A DNA stretch of 64,000 nucleotides from Pseudoips prasinana. Its lineage: Eukaryota; Arthropoda; Insecta; Lepidoptera; Nolidae. Both the position numbers and the translations under genes were made by a program. Position 1 is the stretch's first letter. Each line of letters starts with the position of its first letter. The stretch covers positions 2,884,501 through 2,948,500 of the forward strand of contig OX621252.1 in the NCBI GenBank assembly GCA_951640165.1. The letters are read 5' to 3'. Below the pieces are notes generated by a model. It did no database searches and was not told where the DNA came from. It saw nothing but the letters and a program-made list of their open reading frames with translations. Shown here piece after piece: positions 28,414 to 39,837 of the stretch.

Positions 28414-31400
28414 TAGTTAAATTGCCTTTTCGCACAGACGACCCTCCTTGTAAATATGGAAAGTCTAAGATTATAGCTACAAAGCGATTACTAGGTTTAG
28501 AAAGAAAATTAGCAAAAAACCGAGAGTTAAAAGAACAGTATACAGATGTGATAAATGAATATTTATCACTGGGTCATTTAGAGAAAATTACAGACGAGTC
28601 AGATATAAACAAAACTGATGCAGTATATCTTCCCCACCACGCAGTAGTAAATCAAAATAAGGTTACAACTAAAGTTAGAGTAGTGTATGATGCATCTTGT
28701 AAGGGTACGAATGGTATGTCTCTAAATGACTCCTTAATGGTCGGGCCGACTCTGCAAGCAGAATTGCGGCATATCATAACGCGATGGCGACAACATCCAA
28801 TATGTCTAACGGCAGACATAGTTAAAATGTATCGCCAAATTAAAATTGCTAGAGAAGACTCCGATTTTCAAAGAATTGTTTGGAGAGACGATCCTGATAA
28901 AGAGATTGAGAATTTTCGACTTCTTACGGTGACATTCGGCACGTCCTGTGCACCTTACTTAGCAGTTAAGTCATTACAACAAGTAGCTTCCGATGAAGGC
29001 CAAATGTATCCGTTGGCTGCCGAAAGGATGATGACAGACTTCTATATAGATGACTTGATGACGGGCTGTCAATCTGAAACAGAAGCTATAGAAGTATATA
29101 ATCAATTAAACGGATTGCTGAAGAAAGGCGGTTTTGAACTTCAAAAATGGATAAGTAATCGGACTGGATTATTACATGAATTAGAGGAAGTTTCGGGCAA
29201 GGATATAGAAATCAAAATGGAAAAGGTAGTAAAAGTTTTAGGACTTACCTGGAACCGGAATACGGATGAATTTGATTATTCAGTGAAGCTGTCGCCACCG
29301 TCTGCGCCTGAAACAATAAGGTCAGTCATATCTGAAATATCTCGGCTTTACGATCCCCTAGGATGGATAGCGCCTTGTATTATTACCCCAAAGGTATTTA
29401 TACAAAAGTTGTGGATTGCTGGCATTGGTTGGGATGATGAATTGCCATTGGAACTATTGCAGGAATGGAGACAATATAGAGCAGAATTAGAAAACCTAGT
29501 TGATTTTCATATACCAAGATGGATAGGAACATCCAAAGAAAATAGTGTTGTAGAACTACATGGATTTTCGGACGCGTCAAATATTGCTTACGCGGCTGTG
29601 GTATATTGCAGAATAATTGATGAGAATGGGGAGATACACACCCATCTTTTAGCCGCTAAAACTAAAGTAGCTCCTGTGAAGCAAATATCTATTCCACGGC
29701 TAGAACTTTGCGGTGCTGTTTTAACAGCTAAATTGCTGGTAGAGATAGCCGAAGTCCTTCATATTCCAAAAACTAATATACATGCATGGACTGATTCATC
29801 GGTGGTATTGGCATGGTTAAACGATCACCCCAGTCGCTGGAAAACTTATATAGCAAACCGTACTTCGGAGATCCTCAGTTTATTGGACAATTCACAATGG
29901 GCTCATGTTCAATCCAAAGACAATCCTGCTGATATGGCCTCTCGAGGTGCCTCTCCGTCAGTTCTACGCAATAGTGAATTGTGGAAACGAGGTCCTAACT
30001 GGTTGGGCAACAGTTCCGTAGAATATACACGACCTAGTTCACTACATACTAGTCAAGAGAAAAGATCGGTCAAAAGCCATTCAGTCACATTCGAAGCAGA
30101 ATTTGAAAATAGTTATGTTTCCCGATTCTCCAATTTAAGAAAACTAATCAGAGTTATTGCGTACTGTAAAAGATTTTTCCTAAGATGTAAACACGGGAAA
30201 AATAATATTAAAAACTCACCTTATTTATCAGCCACAGAGATTCAAGAATCTTTAGATTTATGTATTAAGTTGAGTCAGCACCAATGGTTCCCGGCAGAAA
30301 TTAAAGCACTAAAAACCAGTGAGGCTTTGAATAAAAAGAGTCCTTTGTATAAATTGAATATCATTATTGACAAAGATGGATTACTGCGAGTCGGTGGTAG
30401 ACTCAGAAATTCTCTACTATCCTATAATATAAGGAATCCAATCGTCATTCATCATGACTCAAGTCTAGCCAAGTTAATAGTGGCTGATGCTCATGAAAAA
30501 ACTTTTCATGGAGGTCATCAACTTGTACTCATAAGGACAAAGTACTGGATTAGTCGGGTCAAGAACATGGTACGTACACATATACACAGTTGTATAAGAT
30601 GTATACGATACGCAGCTAAAACGAAACATCAATTGATGGGTGATTTACCAACTTGTAGAGTTAGTCCAAGTAAACCATTCTTGAACTCTGGTGTGGATTT
30701 CGCAGGACCAATTAATATGAGAGTCGCTAAAGGCCGCGGACAGCGATCGTACAAGGGTTATATCTGCTTGTTTGTGTGCATGGCAACACGTGCTGTTCAC
30801 ATTGAAGCAGTTTCTGATTTAACCACAGAGGGCTTTTTGGCAGCATTTAAACGTTTTATCTCTAGACGTGGTCATTGTCAACACATCTGGAGCGATAATG
30901 GAACGAATTTTGTTGGAGCTGCAAGGGAGCTAAAGATTATGTTTGATCAAGAAAGCATAATGTTCAAAAATGTCGCTGCAGCTCTTGCCAATTCTAACAC
31001 CGAATGGCACTTTATACCGCCTCACGAACCAAATTTTGGGGGGCTCTGGGAAGCTGGAATAAAGAGTACAAAGTACCATTTAAAGCGTGTTGTTGGAGAC
31101 TCCACTTTAACGTATGAGGAAATGTCTACAGTACTATCCCAAATAGAAGCATGCCTCAATTCGAGACCGTTGTCTCAAACCACTGATGATTTTGAAAATC
31201 CCATTCCATTAACTCCAGGTCATTTCTTAATAGGTCAGCCTTTAGTAGTAGCACCCGACTATAACTATGAGAAGTCTACAATAAGTACTTTAAGAAGGTG
31301 GCATTTGGTGCAGCGGATGGTACAAAACTTCTGGCGCAGATGGAAGAATGAATATCTGACTAATTTCTTCCAACGTCAGAAATGGGCGCAGAAAATTCCT

Positions 31401-31589
31401 GAATTTAAAATAGATGATGTAGTATTAGTAAAAGAGGATAACTTACCTCCTGCAAAGTGGTTATATGGCAGAGTAGTTCAACTTCACCCAGGGAAAGACG
31501 ATATCACACGTGTAGTCACTATACGTTGTAAGGGCACTACTATAAAACGGCCGACGTCAAAACTATGTTTACTTCCTGTTACCGAATAA
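28414..31589 (+). pseudogene. BEL/Pao pol: reverse transcriptase, RNase H, integrase (5' part cut off)
   Basis: This uninterrupted frame of about 1058 codons continues pol after the nested transposon. It has no start codon of its own. The reverse transcriptase holds LTADIVKMYRQI (first catalytic Asp) and FYIDDLMTG, the YxDD box, about 210 residues in. RNase H follows, with GFSDASN and HAWTDSSVVLAWL. The integrase has an HHCC-like region (HGGH ... CIRC), then DFAGP, WSDNGTNF and GGLWEAGIK for the DDE triad. The C-terminus shows the DUF5641-type end seen in BEL/Pao (RRWHLVQRMVQNFWRRW and KWLYGRVVQLHPGKD). All catalytic motifs I can check are present. The half-gene is intact but separated from gag and protease by 2.1 kb, so it is not expected to be expressed normally. 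Confidence 0.95.
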
Positions 31590-31888
31590 GTCGCAAAGGA
31601 ATAAAATTGAAAATTTGTAAATGATTATTTTATGGTTCTGTAAAGCATGTTTAAGTTATTGATTGTTTATATTATAATGTAATATCGCATATCAATTGTA
31701 CATCTTTGCATATTAAGGTTGTGAACATTATTGGATTATTTTAATTTAAGAAATGATGGCTAGTTATTTTATTAACATAAGTTGTAAAGCCACCGTATCT
31801 CATCAGATACATGAATTATATTTATACAGTCCACTTTTGATCTTAGCATGTGTATGGTGGGCGGTGCTAAACGAAAAATAATCTTTTT

Positions 31889-31899
31889 GGTGGGCGGAA
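31889..31899 (+). other. Candidate polypurine tract
   Basis: GGTGGGCGGAA directly precedes the 3' LTR and is the most purine-rich run there. It is imperfect (one T and one C). Confidence 0.5.
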
Positions 31900-32101
31900 T
31901 GTACAATATAGTGTTTTATTTGTTTTGTCGCGCGTCGCTAGATGGCGTTAGCGTAGAGATAGATCGCGGTATGGTTTCGTTACCGCGGTCGATAGACCTC
32001 GTTCGAGATATTTGAATAAATTGTCTTGCACTGAGTATTACTTGTTTGATTTCCAAGATTAGTAACCTCGGGTTCAGAGGAATTTGTACAAGATTGGTAC
32101 A
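31900..32101 (+). repeat. BEL/Pao 3' LTR
   Basis: It is the same length as, and apparently identical to, the 5' LTR, and is followed by the CCATA target duplication. Confidence 0.95.
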
Positions 32102-32106
32102 CCATA

Positions 32107-32844
32107 AATAAATTAATAAATATTGAAAATCAATTCCGGACCATTCATGACATCACATATGCTCATGAAAGTAGATTGAATGAATGATTTCGTCATTTTT
32201 AACTATTTCAACGCCGAACACGGCCACGATGATCGGTGACTTAGGCGGTAGCCCCCCAGATCTAATTATCCGGGATAGGCGATCTGCCGTTAAGCTATGA
32301 ACGATACACACTGGCAGGTCGAATTTAGGATTTCTTTGCTAACACGCCTCCGGAAGATGTATGTATGTATGATATCCATTGGCTTTGATTCTAGAGACAT
32401 GGCCGACTGATATGTTCACAGTTGCATGTAAAAGATTATAATAATGTTCTTATTATTAACGAAATGTTGTTCCTTATTCTAATTACAGTTCACTTCAAAG
32501 TAATCCAGTTTAGTTAACCCTAAACTAAGTTAAACAGGCGGTGGACTATGCCAGACTGCAATTTCAAACTTGTGTCTTTGGAAATAAGGTCCAAAACAAT
32601 GAAAAATAATACAGTAAAGCCTGGTTTAGGGTTAAACGATAAATATGTATGGTGTTACTTTGCGTTCGCACAAAAACTTTGACTACAATATAGTAATAAA
32701 ATTTCCCAAGGGAAATAACAAGTAGAGCTGATAAGATCAACACGCGCCAAGCGATAACATTGATCTGAAACGCAAATCCAGGCTACATGTAGCTATGAAG
32801 ATACATATATCTTTTGTAAGCAAAATTAGACTGTTGAACGTATC
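32107..32844. other. Unassigned DNA with repeat H
   Basis: At 32250-32345 a block with GGATAGGCGATCTGCCGTTA and GAACGATACACACTGGCAGG matches 60765-60860, so it is a dispersed repeat (H) of unknown type. The remaining sequence is unassigned. Confidence 0.45.
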
Positions 32845-33000
32845 CTGGCGACCCATAAGAAGACAGGTTGGCAATCGCAGTACGATGTCTCAGTATTCAG
32901 AGCCAACGCTGCTGCCCGATCTCTGGGAGATACTGCCGATTTCTACGCCCCCCTAGGGATGAAGTGGGGTGGTGATATTAGTCACCGTCTCCACACAGCA
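32845..33000 (-). repeat. SINE-5 copy, degenerate
   Basis: The minus strand contains TGTGTGGAGACGGTGAC, CCCCACTTCATCCCTAGGGG, CGATTGCCAACCTGTC and a CTGAGACATCGTACTG block in SINE-5 order. Confidence 0.6.
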
Positions 33001-33099
33001 TAAGGGAATGTCCCGAGTGTAATTTGAGCAGGATGTCATAATTAATTTGTGTATCCGTGTAGTCATATTGCTGTACAACGCGCGTATGACTACGGTTTG

Positions 33100-33300
33100 T
33101 CTTGCGGTAGCGTGTTCCATCCACAGATAATGAGGTCCTGGGTTCGAATCCCGGGGCGGGCGTAAAAGTGATATTGCGATTTTTCTGATAAGAAAATTAC
33201 AGATAGATAAATATCTTAAGTAAATAAATACCAACGTACACACGGCCATCTGATACCAACCTACGCAGAGCCTGTACTATGGCAAGTAGAAAATTGACAA
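33100..33300 (+). repeat. SINE-6, tRNA-like head
   Basis: A B box (GGTTCGAATCC, 33133-33143) in a CCTGGGTTCGAATCCCGGGG stem context is followed by GCGGGCG and an AT-rich body. The tail, with CACGGCCATCTGATACCAAC and GAGCCTGTACTATGG, resembles the reversed tail motifs of SINE-3. Only one copy is seen. Confidence 0.5.
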
Positions 33301-33329
33301 ACATTCATTCATTCAATGAATATTTTAAC

Positions 33330-33470
33330 TAATCATGACATTTATTACTTGTAGAAAATGTAAAATTGTGTACACCTGTGTGGTTGATTTTTGTGATCTC
33401 TTTATTTATATTTAAGGCCCTCCTTGTACCAAATTTCACACAATAAATATTGATTGATTGATTGATTCAA
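33330..33470 (+). repeat. LINE 3' end with GATT tail
   Basis: Sequence ending CCAAATTTCACACAATAAATA and a GATTGATTGATTGATT run looks like a LINE 3' UTR with an AATAAA-type signal and a microsatellite tail. There is no coding part. Confidence 0.5.
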
Positions 33471-33473
33471 TCA

Positions 33474-33790
33474 TCATCAGCCCGATATCGCCCACTGCTG
33501 ACCATAGGCCTCTCCAAAGATTTCTATAACCATTGCCATTGCCAGGGTTTGCCGTCGTCAGCGAGCTTCGTAAGCGAGTTGGCGAACGCAGTGTCGGTGG
33601 TATCTAGTGCACAGGTGGCATTGCTTCCCGACTACCTGGTGTCTCCCTTAGTCGTCTTTTACGACATTCACGGGATGGTATGGGGTTGCCCTATTATTGG
33701 TTTAGCAGTCAGGGTTTCTAACAAGCTCAGCTTAGATATGGATCAGATGGCCGCTTGGGAATTATGACCCGGGATATTATTATGTTAGTA
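33474..33790 (-). repeat. SINE-7 copy
   Basis: The minus strand matches 63434-63630: GTCGTAAAAGACGACTAAGG, GACACCAGGTAGTCGGGAAG and CTGTGCACTAGATACC. It ends in an RTE-like GGAGAGGCCTATGGTCAGCA, GTGGGCGATATCGGGCTGAT and ATGATGA tail. Confidence 0.6.
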
Positions 33791-34009
33791 TGGCGCCGTA
33801 TGCCAAGTATAGCCCAGTAGTAGACTTCTTTCGGCGTTCGTGAAGGGGTTTCCATTAAACTGTTTCCATTCCACCATTCACTTACCATTCCGTGTGTGTG
33901 ACCGGGATTGTGTGACCAGACTGAGAACTGTTACTGGTTGCTATTCTTGATAGAATATCACAATCACACTAGCTTTGAACTCACAAGACCTCTTTGGCTG
34001 TGTTTAAAT
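33791..34009. other. Unassigned DNA
   Basis: No recognisable feature in this spacer. Confidence 0.3.
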
Positions 34010-34455
34010 AAAACCGGTGAAGTGCGAGTCGGACTCGCGCACGAAGGGTTCCGTACCATCTACTATATAAAAATAAGTCGGGTTTTCCTTCCTGACGCTA
34101 TAACTCCAGAAAGCACGAACCGATTTCCACGGTTTTGCATTCGTTGGAAAGGTCTCGGGCTCCGTGAGGTTTATAGCAAAGAAAATTTATAAAATTTGAC
34201 GCGAATAACACCGCGGGGCACAGCTAGTTATCTATAAAAACGACCAAAAATAACACGTTTGTTGTATGGGAGCCCCCTTAAATATTTATTTTATTTTGTT
34301 TTTTTTTGTATTTGTTGTGAAAGTTGTGTGTAGCTGAAACAGAAATACATCATCTGTGAAAATTTAAACTGTCTAACTATCACGGTTCGTTAACAGACAG
34401 CGAAGTCTTAGTAATAGGGTCCCGTTTTACCCTTTGGGTACGGAACGCTAAAACG
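34010..34455 (+). repeat. Repeat D copy carrying a Helitron B
   Basis: It begins ACCGGTGAAGTGCGAGTCGG and CGCGCACGAAGGGTTCCGTA and ends TTTACCCTTTGGGTACGGAA. Helitron B (34059-34227) interrupts it exactly where the uninterrupted copy at 38655 reads CCGTACCATTATCTATAAAA. Confidence 0.8.
34059..34227 (+). mobile_element. Helitron B, complete 169-bp copy
   Basis: The 5' end TCTACTATATAAAAATAAGT follows an A. The 3' end has CGCGAATAACACCGCGG, GGCACAG and CTAG before a T. The filled and empty sites can be compared within this window. It is non-coding, with the same length as the copies at 41369-41874 and 63636-63804. Confidence 0.92.
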
Positions 34456-34847
34456 AGGCTAATTCAGCCTTGTTACTCGTATAAGTAGTAAGGGAACCCC
34501 TGTACAAAATTCAAAGGTCAAAGGGTAGAAACCTAGATGATATGTCACTGAGTGATTATGTGTACCTATGGTCCGACACCTGTTGAGTTTACATAAGTAC
34601 ATACATTCTATCTATGTGTTATGTAGTCTATTTGCACAGGTGATGACTGACGACATTGAAAACTTATGATATAAGATTACGGTGTTAAACATAACAATGT
34701 TAGTGAAATTACTTATGATTTGTGTTACTATGTAAAGATGTTTAACAAGGTTAGTGAAATTACTTACGATTTGTAGATAATACAATGTAAAGATATTTGT
34801 TATTCGTTTAAAACAAAATACGAGATAAACCCCTGTGTCGCGCGGTA
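34456..34847. other. Unassigned DNA with a local direct duplication
   Basis: GTTAGTGAAATTACTTATGA (about 34699) and GTTAGTGAAATTACTTACGA (about 34751) start two imperfect direct copies of about 50 bp. Nothing else is recognised. Confidence 0.45.
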
Positions 34848-34990
34848 CTTTACAAACGACGGAAACAAAGTATATCGAGACTCAGAACAACTACTTGTGG
34901 GCTACACAAATAATTATCCTGTGCGGGCATCGAACCCGGGATAAGAAGCGGCGAGGCTACTGTCTTGGCACTGCGCCACACATTCAGTCA
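34848..34990 (-). repeat. SINE-2 copy
   Basis: The minus strand has a TGTGTGGCGCAGTG head, CGCCGCTTCTTATCCCGGGT, a TTCGATGCCCGCACAGG B-box region and AAGTAGTTGTTCTGAGTC. Confidence 0.7.
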
Positions 34991-36308
34991 TTTATATGAC
35001 ACCATCTGTAAAATAGCACAGATGTAAACAAAGAATAACCGGCCAAGTGCGAACCGGACTTTCGCACCGAGGGTTCATCGTTAAATCGGCTTCCATGACC
35101 ACATGTGACGTCATAAATGGTCCGGGATCGATTGTCAACGTTGAAGCCGATTAAACGATTGATTAAGAAATTTTTAACCTTTATTTATTTGAACGCCATT
35201 TAACAAATCGATGTTCGGCAACTTAGCCGCTAGAGCCACTGTAGGTACAGACGCCAGCATATGAAGCTACCCCCATCTGTCAAATTTCCCCAATAGAAAG
35301 TGAACCTATAGGTACAAACTCTAACAAAAAGGAGAATTATAACGCCTACGTTGAAAAGTTAAACATTCAGATAATTATTGAAAATCTCAGCGCTCATCAG
35401 CCATGATGATAAAATAAAAAAAAGATAAATAATAACTGGGTTATTATATTACCATCAGTTTATCTGTGACTGTCTACAGAAGTACCGTGTTATCTTATAG
35501 AAACTACCTCCTTATCATTTTATTTTCTGCTTGTTTTTACCAAATAAGCATTATAGGTAAAATGTTTGCCGTCAGTACGTGTGTGCTTAAATCTTAATAC
35601 CTCGGCGCCGATTTGGGGCCGATCCCGCACATGACATATATTAAACATATATTGTAACCTGTTAATAGCTTTGATAAAAAAAAAAAATCTCTACGACCAC
35701 CTTTTAATTATGACTAAGTGACGTCATCTCCGTACTAACTGTTTTTGTTGTTATATTTCGCTTGACTTAAACGAGTCAGTTACTGTTGCTCTTACCGGTC
35801 TGTAAGTGAGCGGCGAGGTTAAGTGTCGAGGCAGTCAGTCTGGGTGACCGCTGAATTGGTTTTCTTTCGGAGCGTCTCCGGGCTTTTGAGGGCTCGTAAA
35901 GCAGTCGGTCCAGGTTTTAGTCATAAGACCACAGTCTTTAAGCCATGTTTGATGATGCATGATGATGTATACAATTGCTGAATGCAACAATAATAGCTTA
36001 GTAACTTGCTATTTATTATTTATTTAAGGATATTAAAAATATATGTGACGAAACAGACTGCACGAACGGACTAATTCAAAATATTTTATTGCATTAATTA
36101 CTGTTTTCAAACTGTGTTTATGTAATACATTGTGAGTTTGACAAGTACAAGTGTATGTAAATACCCAAGTGCTGAATAAAGGAGAAGGAAACTTCTGGGC
36201 CCAGCAGTTAACTAGTTGAAATGTGGATAAAAAAAACCGTTATATTTTTCTAAAGGAAATCACAAAATATGGTATAATGTTTCTATCTAGGAAGCGAGAA
36301 AACTTAAA
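34991..36308. other. Mostly unassigned DNA; scraps of repeat D and of the 140-bp MITE
   Basis: ACCGGCCAAGTGCGAACCGG at 35039 is the terminus of repeat D, quickly lost. At 35249-35310 CAGACGCCAGCATATGAAGC and CCCATCTGTCAAAT match the left half of the MITE at 1935. From about 35700 on I recognise no repeat. Confidence 0.4.
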
Positions 36309-37020
36309 TTAAGTTATGAAACAAAATAATCGATAAAATAATGATGAATTGCTCGCAATCGAGTAAGAATAAATCGGTAAAATCAGAATATGTTTGAAAA
36401 TCGAGTGTTTTTCGTGGAATCGATTCATAGCGGATCGTATTCCTTTAATTTTTCTTCGGACAAGACTTCTCTGCCTGACAGCCTTTACATACTCTTTGAC
36501 TGTCACTCGTTCGTTGTCTTTCGTTTTAAGTGCGCACGTATTTTCCATGTTTTATTTGTGGTTTTCTTCTACTGTAGTGACTGCCCGGGGCGCGGGGGAT
36601 CCAAACGTGCCAGATTCTACGACATGTCACACTCTCCATGCATAAAACAATAACACAACCGAAGCCATTCAAAAATATTTTGTAAAAAACTACAATGTTA
36701 TAATTTAACCTCACTTTTACTATATAACTTGATTCCTGGATAGCCAAATTTCACCAAAATTTCAGTGAGGTCTTGTTATTATATCCTCTCACAAATGAGG
36801 CTAGTCTGATTCAGTTAACACCTGGGCCCAGGAATGTATGGAGTCATTTTCTTCTCCTTTCATTATTTGAGGCTTACTGGGCGGCTTGAACAACTCTGAC
36901 ACTAAGGTAACGGCTACCCTAAGTTGGTAAATTCGATTGGATAATTCGATTGAGGGAATACCGAGAGCACCTTTCTTTCCGCACATATTCTCGTCACATA
37001 TAGTCAGCTAATCTCAGATA
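36309..37020. other. Non-repetitive stretch with a basic minus-strand open frame
   Basis: No transposon signal is visible. The minus strand from 36548 to 36309 is open for 79 codons from an ATG in good context (AAAACATGG). Its N-terminal two thirds are rich in Lys and Arg (VKEYVKAVRQRSLVRRKIKG). I do not recognise a domain and do not call it a gene; see findings. A second minus-strand frame at 36986 is also unassigned. Confidence 0.35.
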
Positions 37021-37234
37021 AGAATGGCCCCTGTAGCCAAAATTAGGCTAGGAGTTAAGTAGGTACCTACGTTATGTTTAATTTCATGTGTTGTTATCAG
37101 ATAAAGGAATTATATCGAGGTTTGCAAGGCGTGGGTGTGCAGTGCTCTCCATATCTCAATTAAATATCCATGTACAGTCGACGCCATAACAGTGGATACA
37201 CAATTTCGTATTTTTTTAATAAAATACATAAATA

Positions 37235-37445
37235 AAATAAAAAAGGTTTTTATTCACGTAGACTTTAAAAAAGCGCTTGTAAATAGTCAGAACATGTTTG
37301 TAGTAATACAGTTATTATTTCTAGTTACATATTACATATATTTAGGTACACGGAATGTTAAAATATTTATACAATTTATTTTATAATGGTAGTGACATTT
37401 AGCTAGCTTGTATTAAGTTATTGTCAAGGAGATTATGTTTAGTTG
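37235..37445 (-). repeat. LINE-C 3' end
   Basis: This is the minus-strand LINE-C end with AAAGTCTACGTGAATAAAAA and a CCTTTTTTATTTTATTTATG tail. It extends to about 37445 (CTTGACAATAACTTAATACA). Confidence 0.65.
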
Positions 37446-37602
37446 AAGTATATAATATTATGTATAGAAAATTATATTTATATGATATTTCGTAGTTCAA
37501 CCACGAAATTGGCCCTTATAGTATCCACTGGTTTTAACTGTACAACGAGTACTTACCTTTTTAATGTGCATATAATTTTTAATGTGCCTTTTATATGTGC
37601 CT

Positions 37603-37812
37603 GCACGTGTGGCGCAGCGGCTCAGACAGTGGCCTCGCCGCTTCGTGTCGCGGGTTTGAGTCCTGCGCCGGACAACTATTTGTGTGGCCCATAAATAGTT
37701 GTTCTGAGCCTGCAAGTAATTTGTGTCCGTATATTATATGTTTGTAAAGTACCTCGCGAGACAGGGATTAAATTCCCTAATGCGGGCATTGTCTTTAAAA
37801 AAAGAAAAAAAA
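37603..37812 (+). repeat. SINE-2, full copy
   Basis: The head CACGTGTGGCGCAGCGGCTC and a B-box-like GGGTTTGAGTCCTGCG are followed by ACAACTATTTGTGTGGCCC, GAGCCTGCAAGTAATTTGTG and TTAAATTCCCTAATGCGGGC. An A-rich tail closes it. The 53871 copy is nearly the same. Confidence 0.85.
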
Positions 37813-37913
37813 TGTTTCACACGATAGAGAAGGCTACTGCTACTGTTTTTCTGACCAGCTGTACCTCTACCACGACTCCTTATAGTTTACTTACTCGATT
37901 ACATTACCGTTTT

Positions 37914-38422
37914 TAGGGTTCCGTAGCCAAATGGCAAAAAACGGAACCCTTATAGATTCGTCATGTCTGTCTGTCTGTCTGTCCGTCCGTATGTCACAGC
38001 CACTTTTTTTCGAAACTATAAGAGCTGCACTGTTGAAACTTGGTTAGCCTGTAAACCGCGTTAAGATTTTGTCACAAAATTAGCAAAAACCAATAAAATT
38101 TGGGGGTTCACCATACTAGAACTGAAACTCAATTTTTTTTCTTCATCGAACCCATACATTTGGGATATCTATGGATAGGTCTTTAAAAATGATGATCCCC
38201 TGTAACTTCTAAAATAAGAGAATGATAAAACTAAAAAAAATATATGATGTATCTTATCTATGCAAACTTCCAACGAAAATTGGTATGAACGAGATCTAGT
38301 AAGTATTTTCTTTAATACGTCATAAATCTAAATCCGCAATTTCCCGTTCATTCAATCAACTCAAACTACTTGCTGCTACGGAACCCGTCATGGGCGAGTC
38401 CGACTCGCACTTGGCCGGTTTT
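37914..38422 (-). repeat. Repeat D, longer variant
   Basis: On the minus strand it starts AAACCGGCCAAGTGCGAGTC and GACTCGCCCATGACGGGTTC and ends with an AACGGAACCCTAAAA-type terminus. Its interior differs from the other D copies, so it is a relative that shares only the ends. Confidence 0.6.
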
Positions 38423-38654
38423 TATTTAGTATTGACATTTTAAGTTCATTGATGTTTTCGCTAGGGGCGCGGGGGGTGCTAGTTAATGTACTGTAAAAAC
38501 TGCACATTTCGTCGAGGAAGTAAACTGCATGAAGTTGTGGTAGCCATGCTGGTATGGCGAGGTGAGAAAGCCTGGCTCTAGAAATACATTTCAATGTATA
38601 ACTAAAATGTGTCTTCGTAGACAATCATTTTACTCATATGGCGATTTCAAAAAA

Positions 38655-38935
38655 CCGGCCAAGTGCATGTCGGACTCGCGCACGAAGGCTTCCGTACCAT
38701 TATCTATAAAAACGAATATTTATTTTATTTTGTTTTTTTAATATTTGTTGTTATAGCGGCAACAGAAATACATCATCTGAGAAAATGTCAACTGTCTAAC
38801 TATCACGGTTCATGAGATACAGCCTGGTGACAGACGGACAGACAGACAGCGAATTCTTAGTAATACGGTCCCGTTTTACCCTTTTGGTATGGAACCCTAA
38901 AAACTGCCTTTGACATAGAATGTTTTTCTGTTTAT
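38655..38935 (+). repeat. Repeat D copy, uninterrupted
   Basis: It begins AACCGGCCAAGTGCATGTCG, has CCGTACCATTATCTATAAAA (the empty Helitron B site) and ends GGTATGGAACCCTAAAAACT. CTGCCTTTGACATAGAATG beyond it is also next to the 13222 copy, so the repeat unit extends further. Confidence 0.7.
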
Positions 38936-39019
38936 TCTTTGTTATTATTTTCTTTAAAAATGGTTAGTATGGATTATTTTATTTTAATACTAGCTTTTGT
39001 CCGACTTCGACCTTCGACT

Positions 39020-39074
39020 TCTCTTGGATGTCTGATTTAGACTACCACGCCGTCTAAATCAGACATCCAAGAGA
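39020..39074. repeat. Snap-back inverted repeat, 23-nt arms
   Basis: Positions 39020-39042 and 39052-39074 are perfect reverse complements (core CTTGGATGTCTGATTTAGAC) around the 9-nt loop TACCACGCC. It follows a degraded Helitron 3' end (CTAGCTTTTGTCCGACTTCG). Confidence 0.9.
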
Positions 39075-39157
39075 TCCTATTCTTTATTACCTATAGTTAA
39101 GGAGTTCCTCCTACTGTCCGAAACAAAAAAACATTTCGTATAAATATTTACATTTAT

Positions 39158-39345
39158 ACGAACCGGAAGACACAGCGTGGGCAGGCCCCCTACAAGATGG
39201 ACCGATGATCTGGTGCGGGCCGCTGGAAACTGCGGGATGCGAATAGCGCAAGACCGGCAATTGTGGAGATCTTTGGGGGAGGCCTTTGTCCAGCTGTGGA
39301 CGTCTTTCGGCTGATATGATAATAATGATGATGATTTACATTTGA
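39158..39345 (+). pseudogene. RTE-clade LINE 3' end with ATG-repeat tail
   Basis: The plus strand reads GRHSVGRPPTRWTDDL-like sequence (frames slip once), followed by GGGGGAGGCCTTTGTCCAGC, TGTGGACGTCTTTCGGCTGA and a TGATAATAATGATGATG tail. It is 5'-truncated. Confidence 0.75.
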
Positions 39346-39369
39346 TTAAGTTTCTTACAAACTTTCCAC

Positions 39370-39618
39370 CACTGGTTTAACCCGTTACGGGGTAAATATA
39401 AATGCCACGTTTGAAGTTGATTAAACCAAGAAAACACTTTGTTCCATACAAACTTTATAAACCATTTTCACTCCCATAGGGGTTCAAAAATTCTTGCTTA
39501 GTGCAGCCTAGCCACTTGACCAATATTTGTGCAAAATTTTATAGTTCTAGGCCCAGCGCGGTTTTAGTTGTGCGTTGATCGATCAGTCAGTCAGTTTCTG
39601 CTTTTAAATATATAGATA
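39370..39618 (-). mobile_element. Helitron F-like fragment
   Basis: The minus-strand 5' end TCTATATATTTAAAAGCAGA at 39616 follows an A. The body matches 1420-1645. No CTRR end is found, so the class call rests on the 5' end. Confidence 0.5.
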
Positions 39619-39837
39619 ACTACTCATACAATTTAATTCTTAGTTAATAAATTTTATTGTAATTGTTACGGTTGCCATGTAACGTAATATTTATGTTATC
39701 AGATGAATATCTCGACCTCACAGCATACACTCCGTATTGATCCAAGTCGCCCCGACGGTTGCCTAGCACCTAGCGATAAGGCAGCCATTACAATCTTGTA
39801 AAATACGTAAATATCTAATTATTATTATTATTATTAT

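Larger units (their letters stand above)
23707..32101 (+). mobile_element. BEL/Pao LTR retrotransposon, full length, broken
   Basis: Two 202-bp LTRs with TG...CA ends enclose gag, protease, reverse transcriptase, RNase H and integrase in BEL/Pao order. CCATA is duplicated on both flanks (23702-23706, 32102-32106), proving insertion as a unit. The LTRs look identical by eye, so the insertion is young. A TAA codon interrupts gag and a 2.1-kb mariner-type transposon interrupts pol, so this copy cannot encode a continuous polyprotein. No envelope gene is present. After removing the nested element it is about 6.3 kb. Confidence 0.95.

Noticed and set aside
31590..31888. Envelope gene in the BEL/Pao element
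   Set aside because: The space between pol and the 3' LTR is only about 300 bp, AT-rich and without an open frame, so there is no envelope-like gene.
36394..36653. Two plus-strand frames of 83 and 87 codons
   Set aside because: They are antisense to the basic minus-strand frame and show no motif; at most one strand can matter here and neither is proven.
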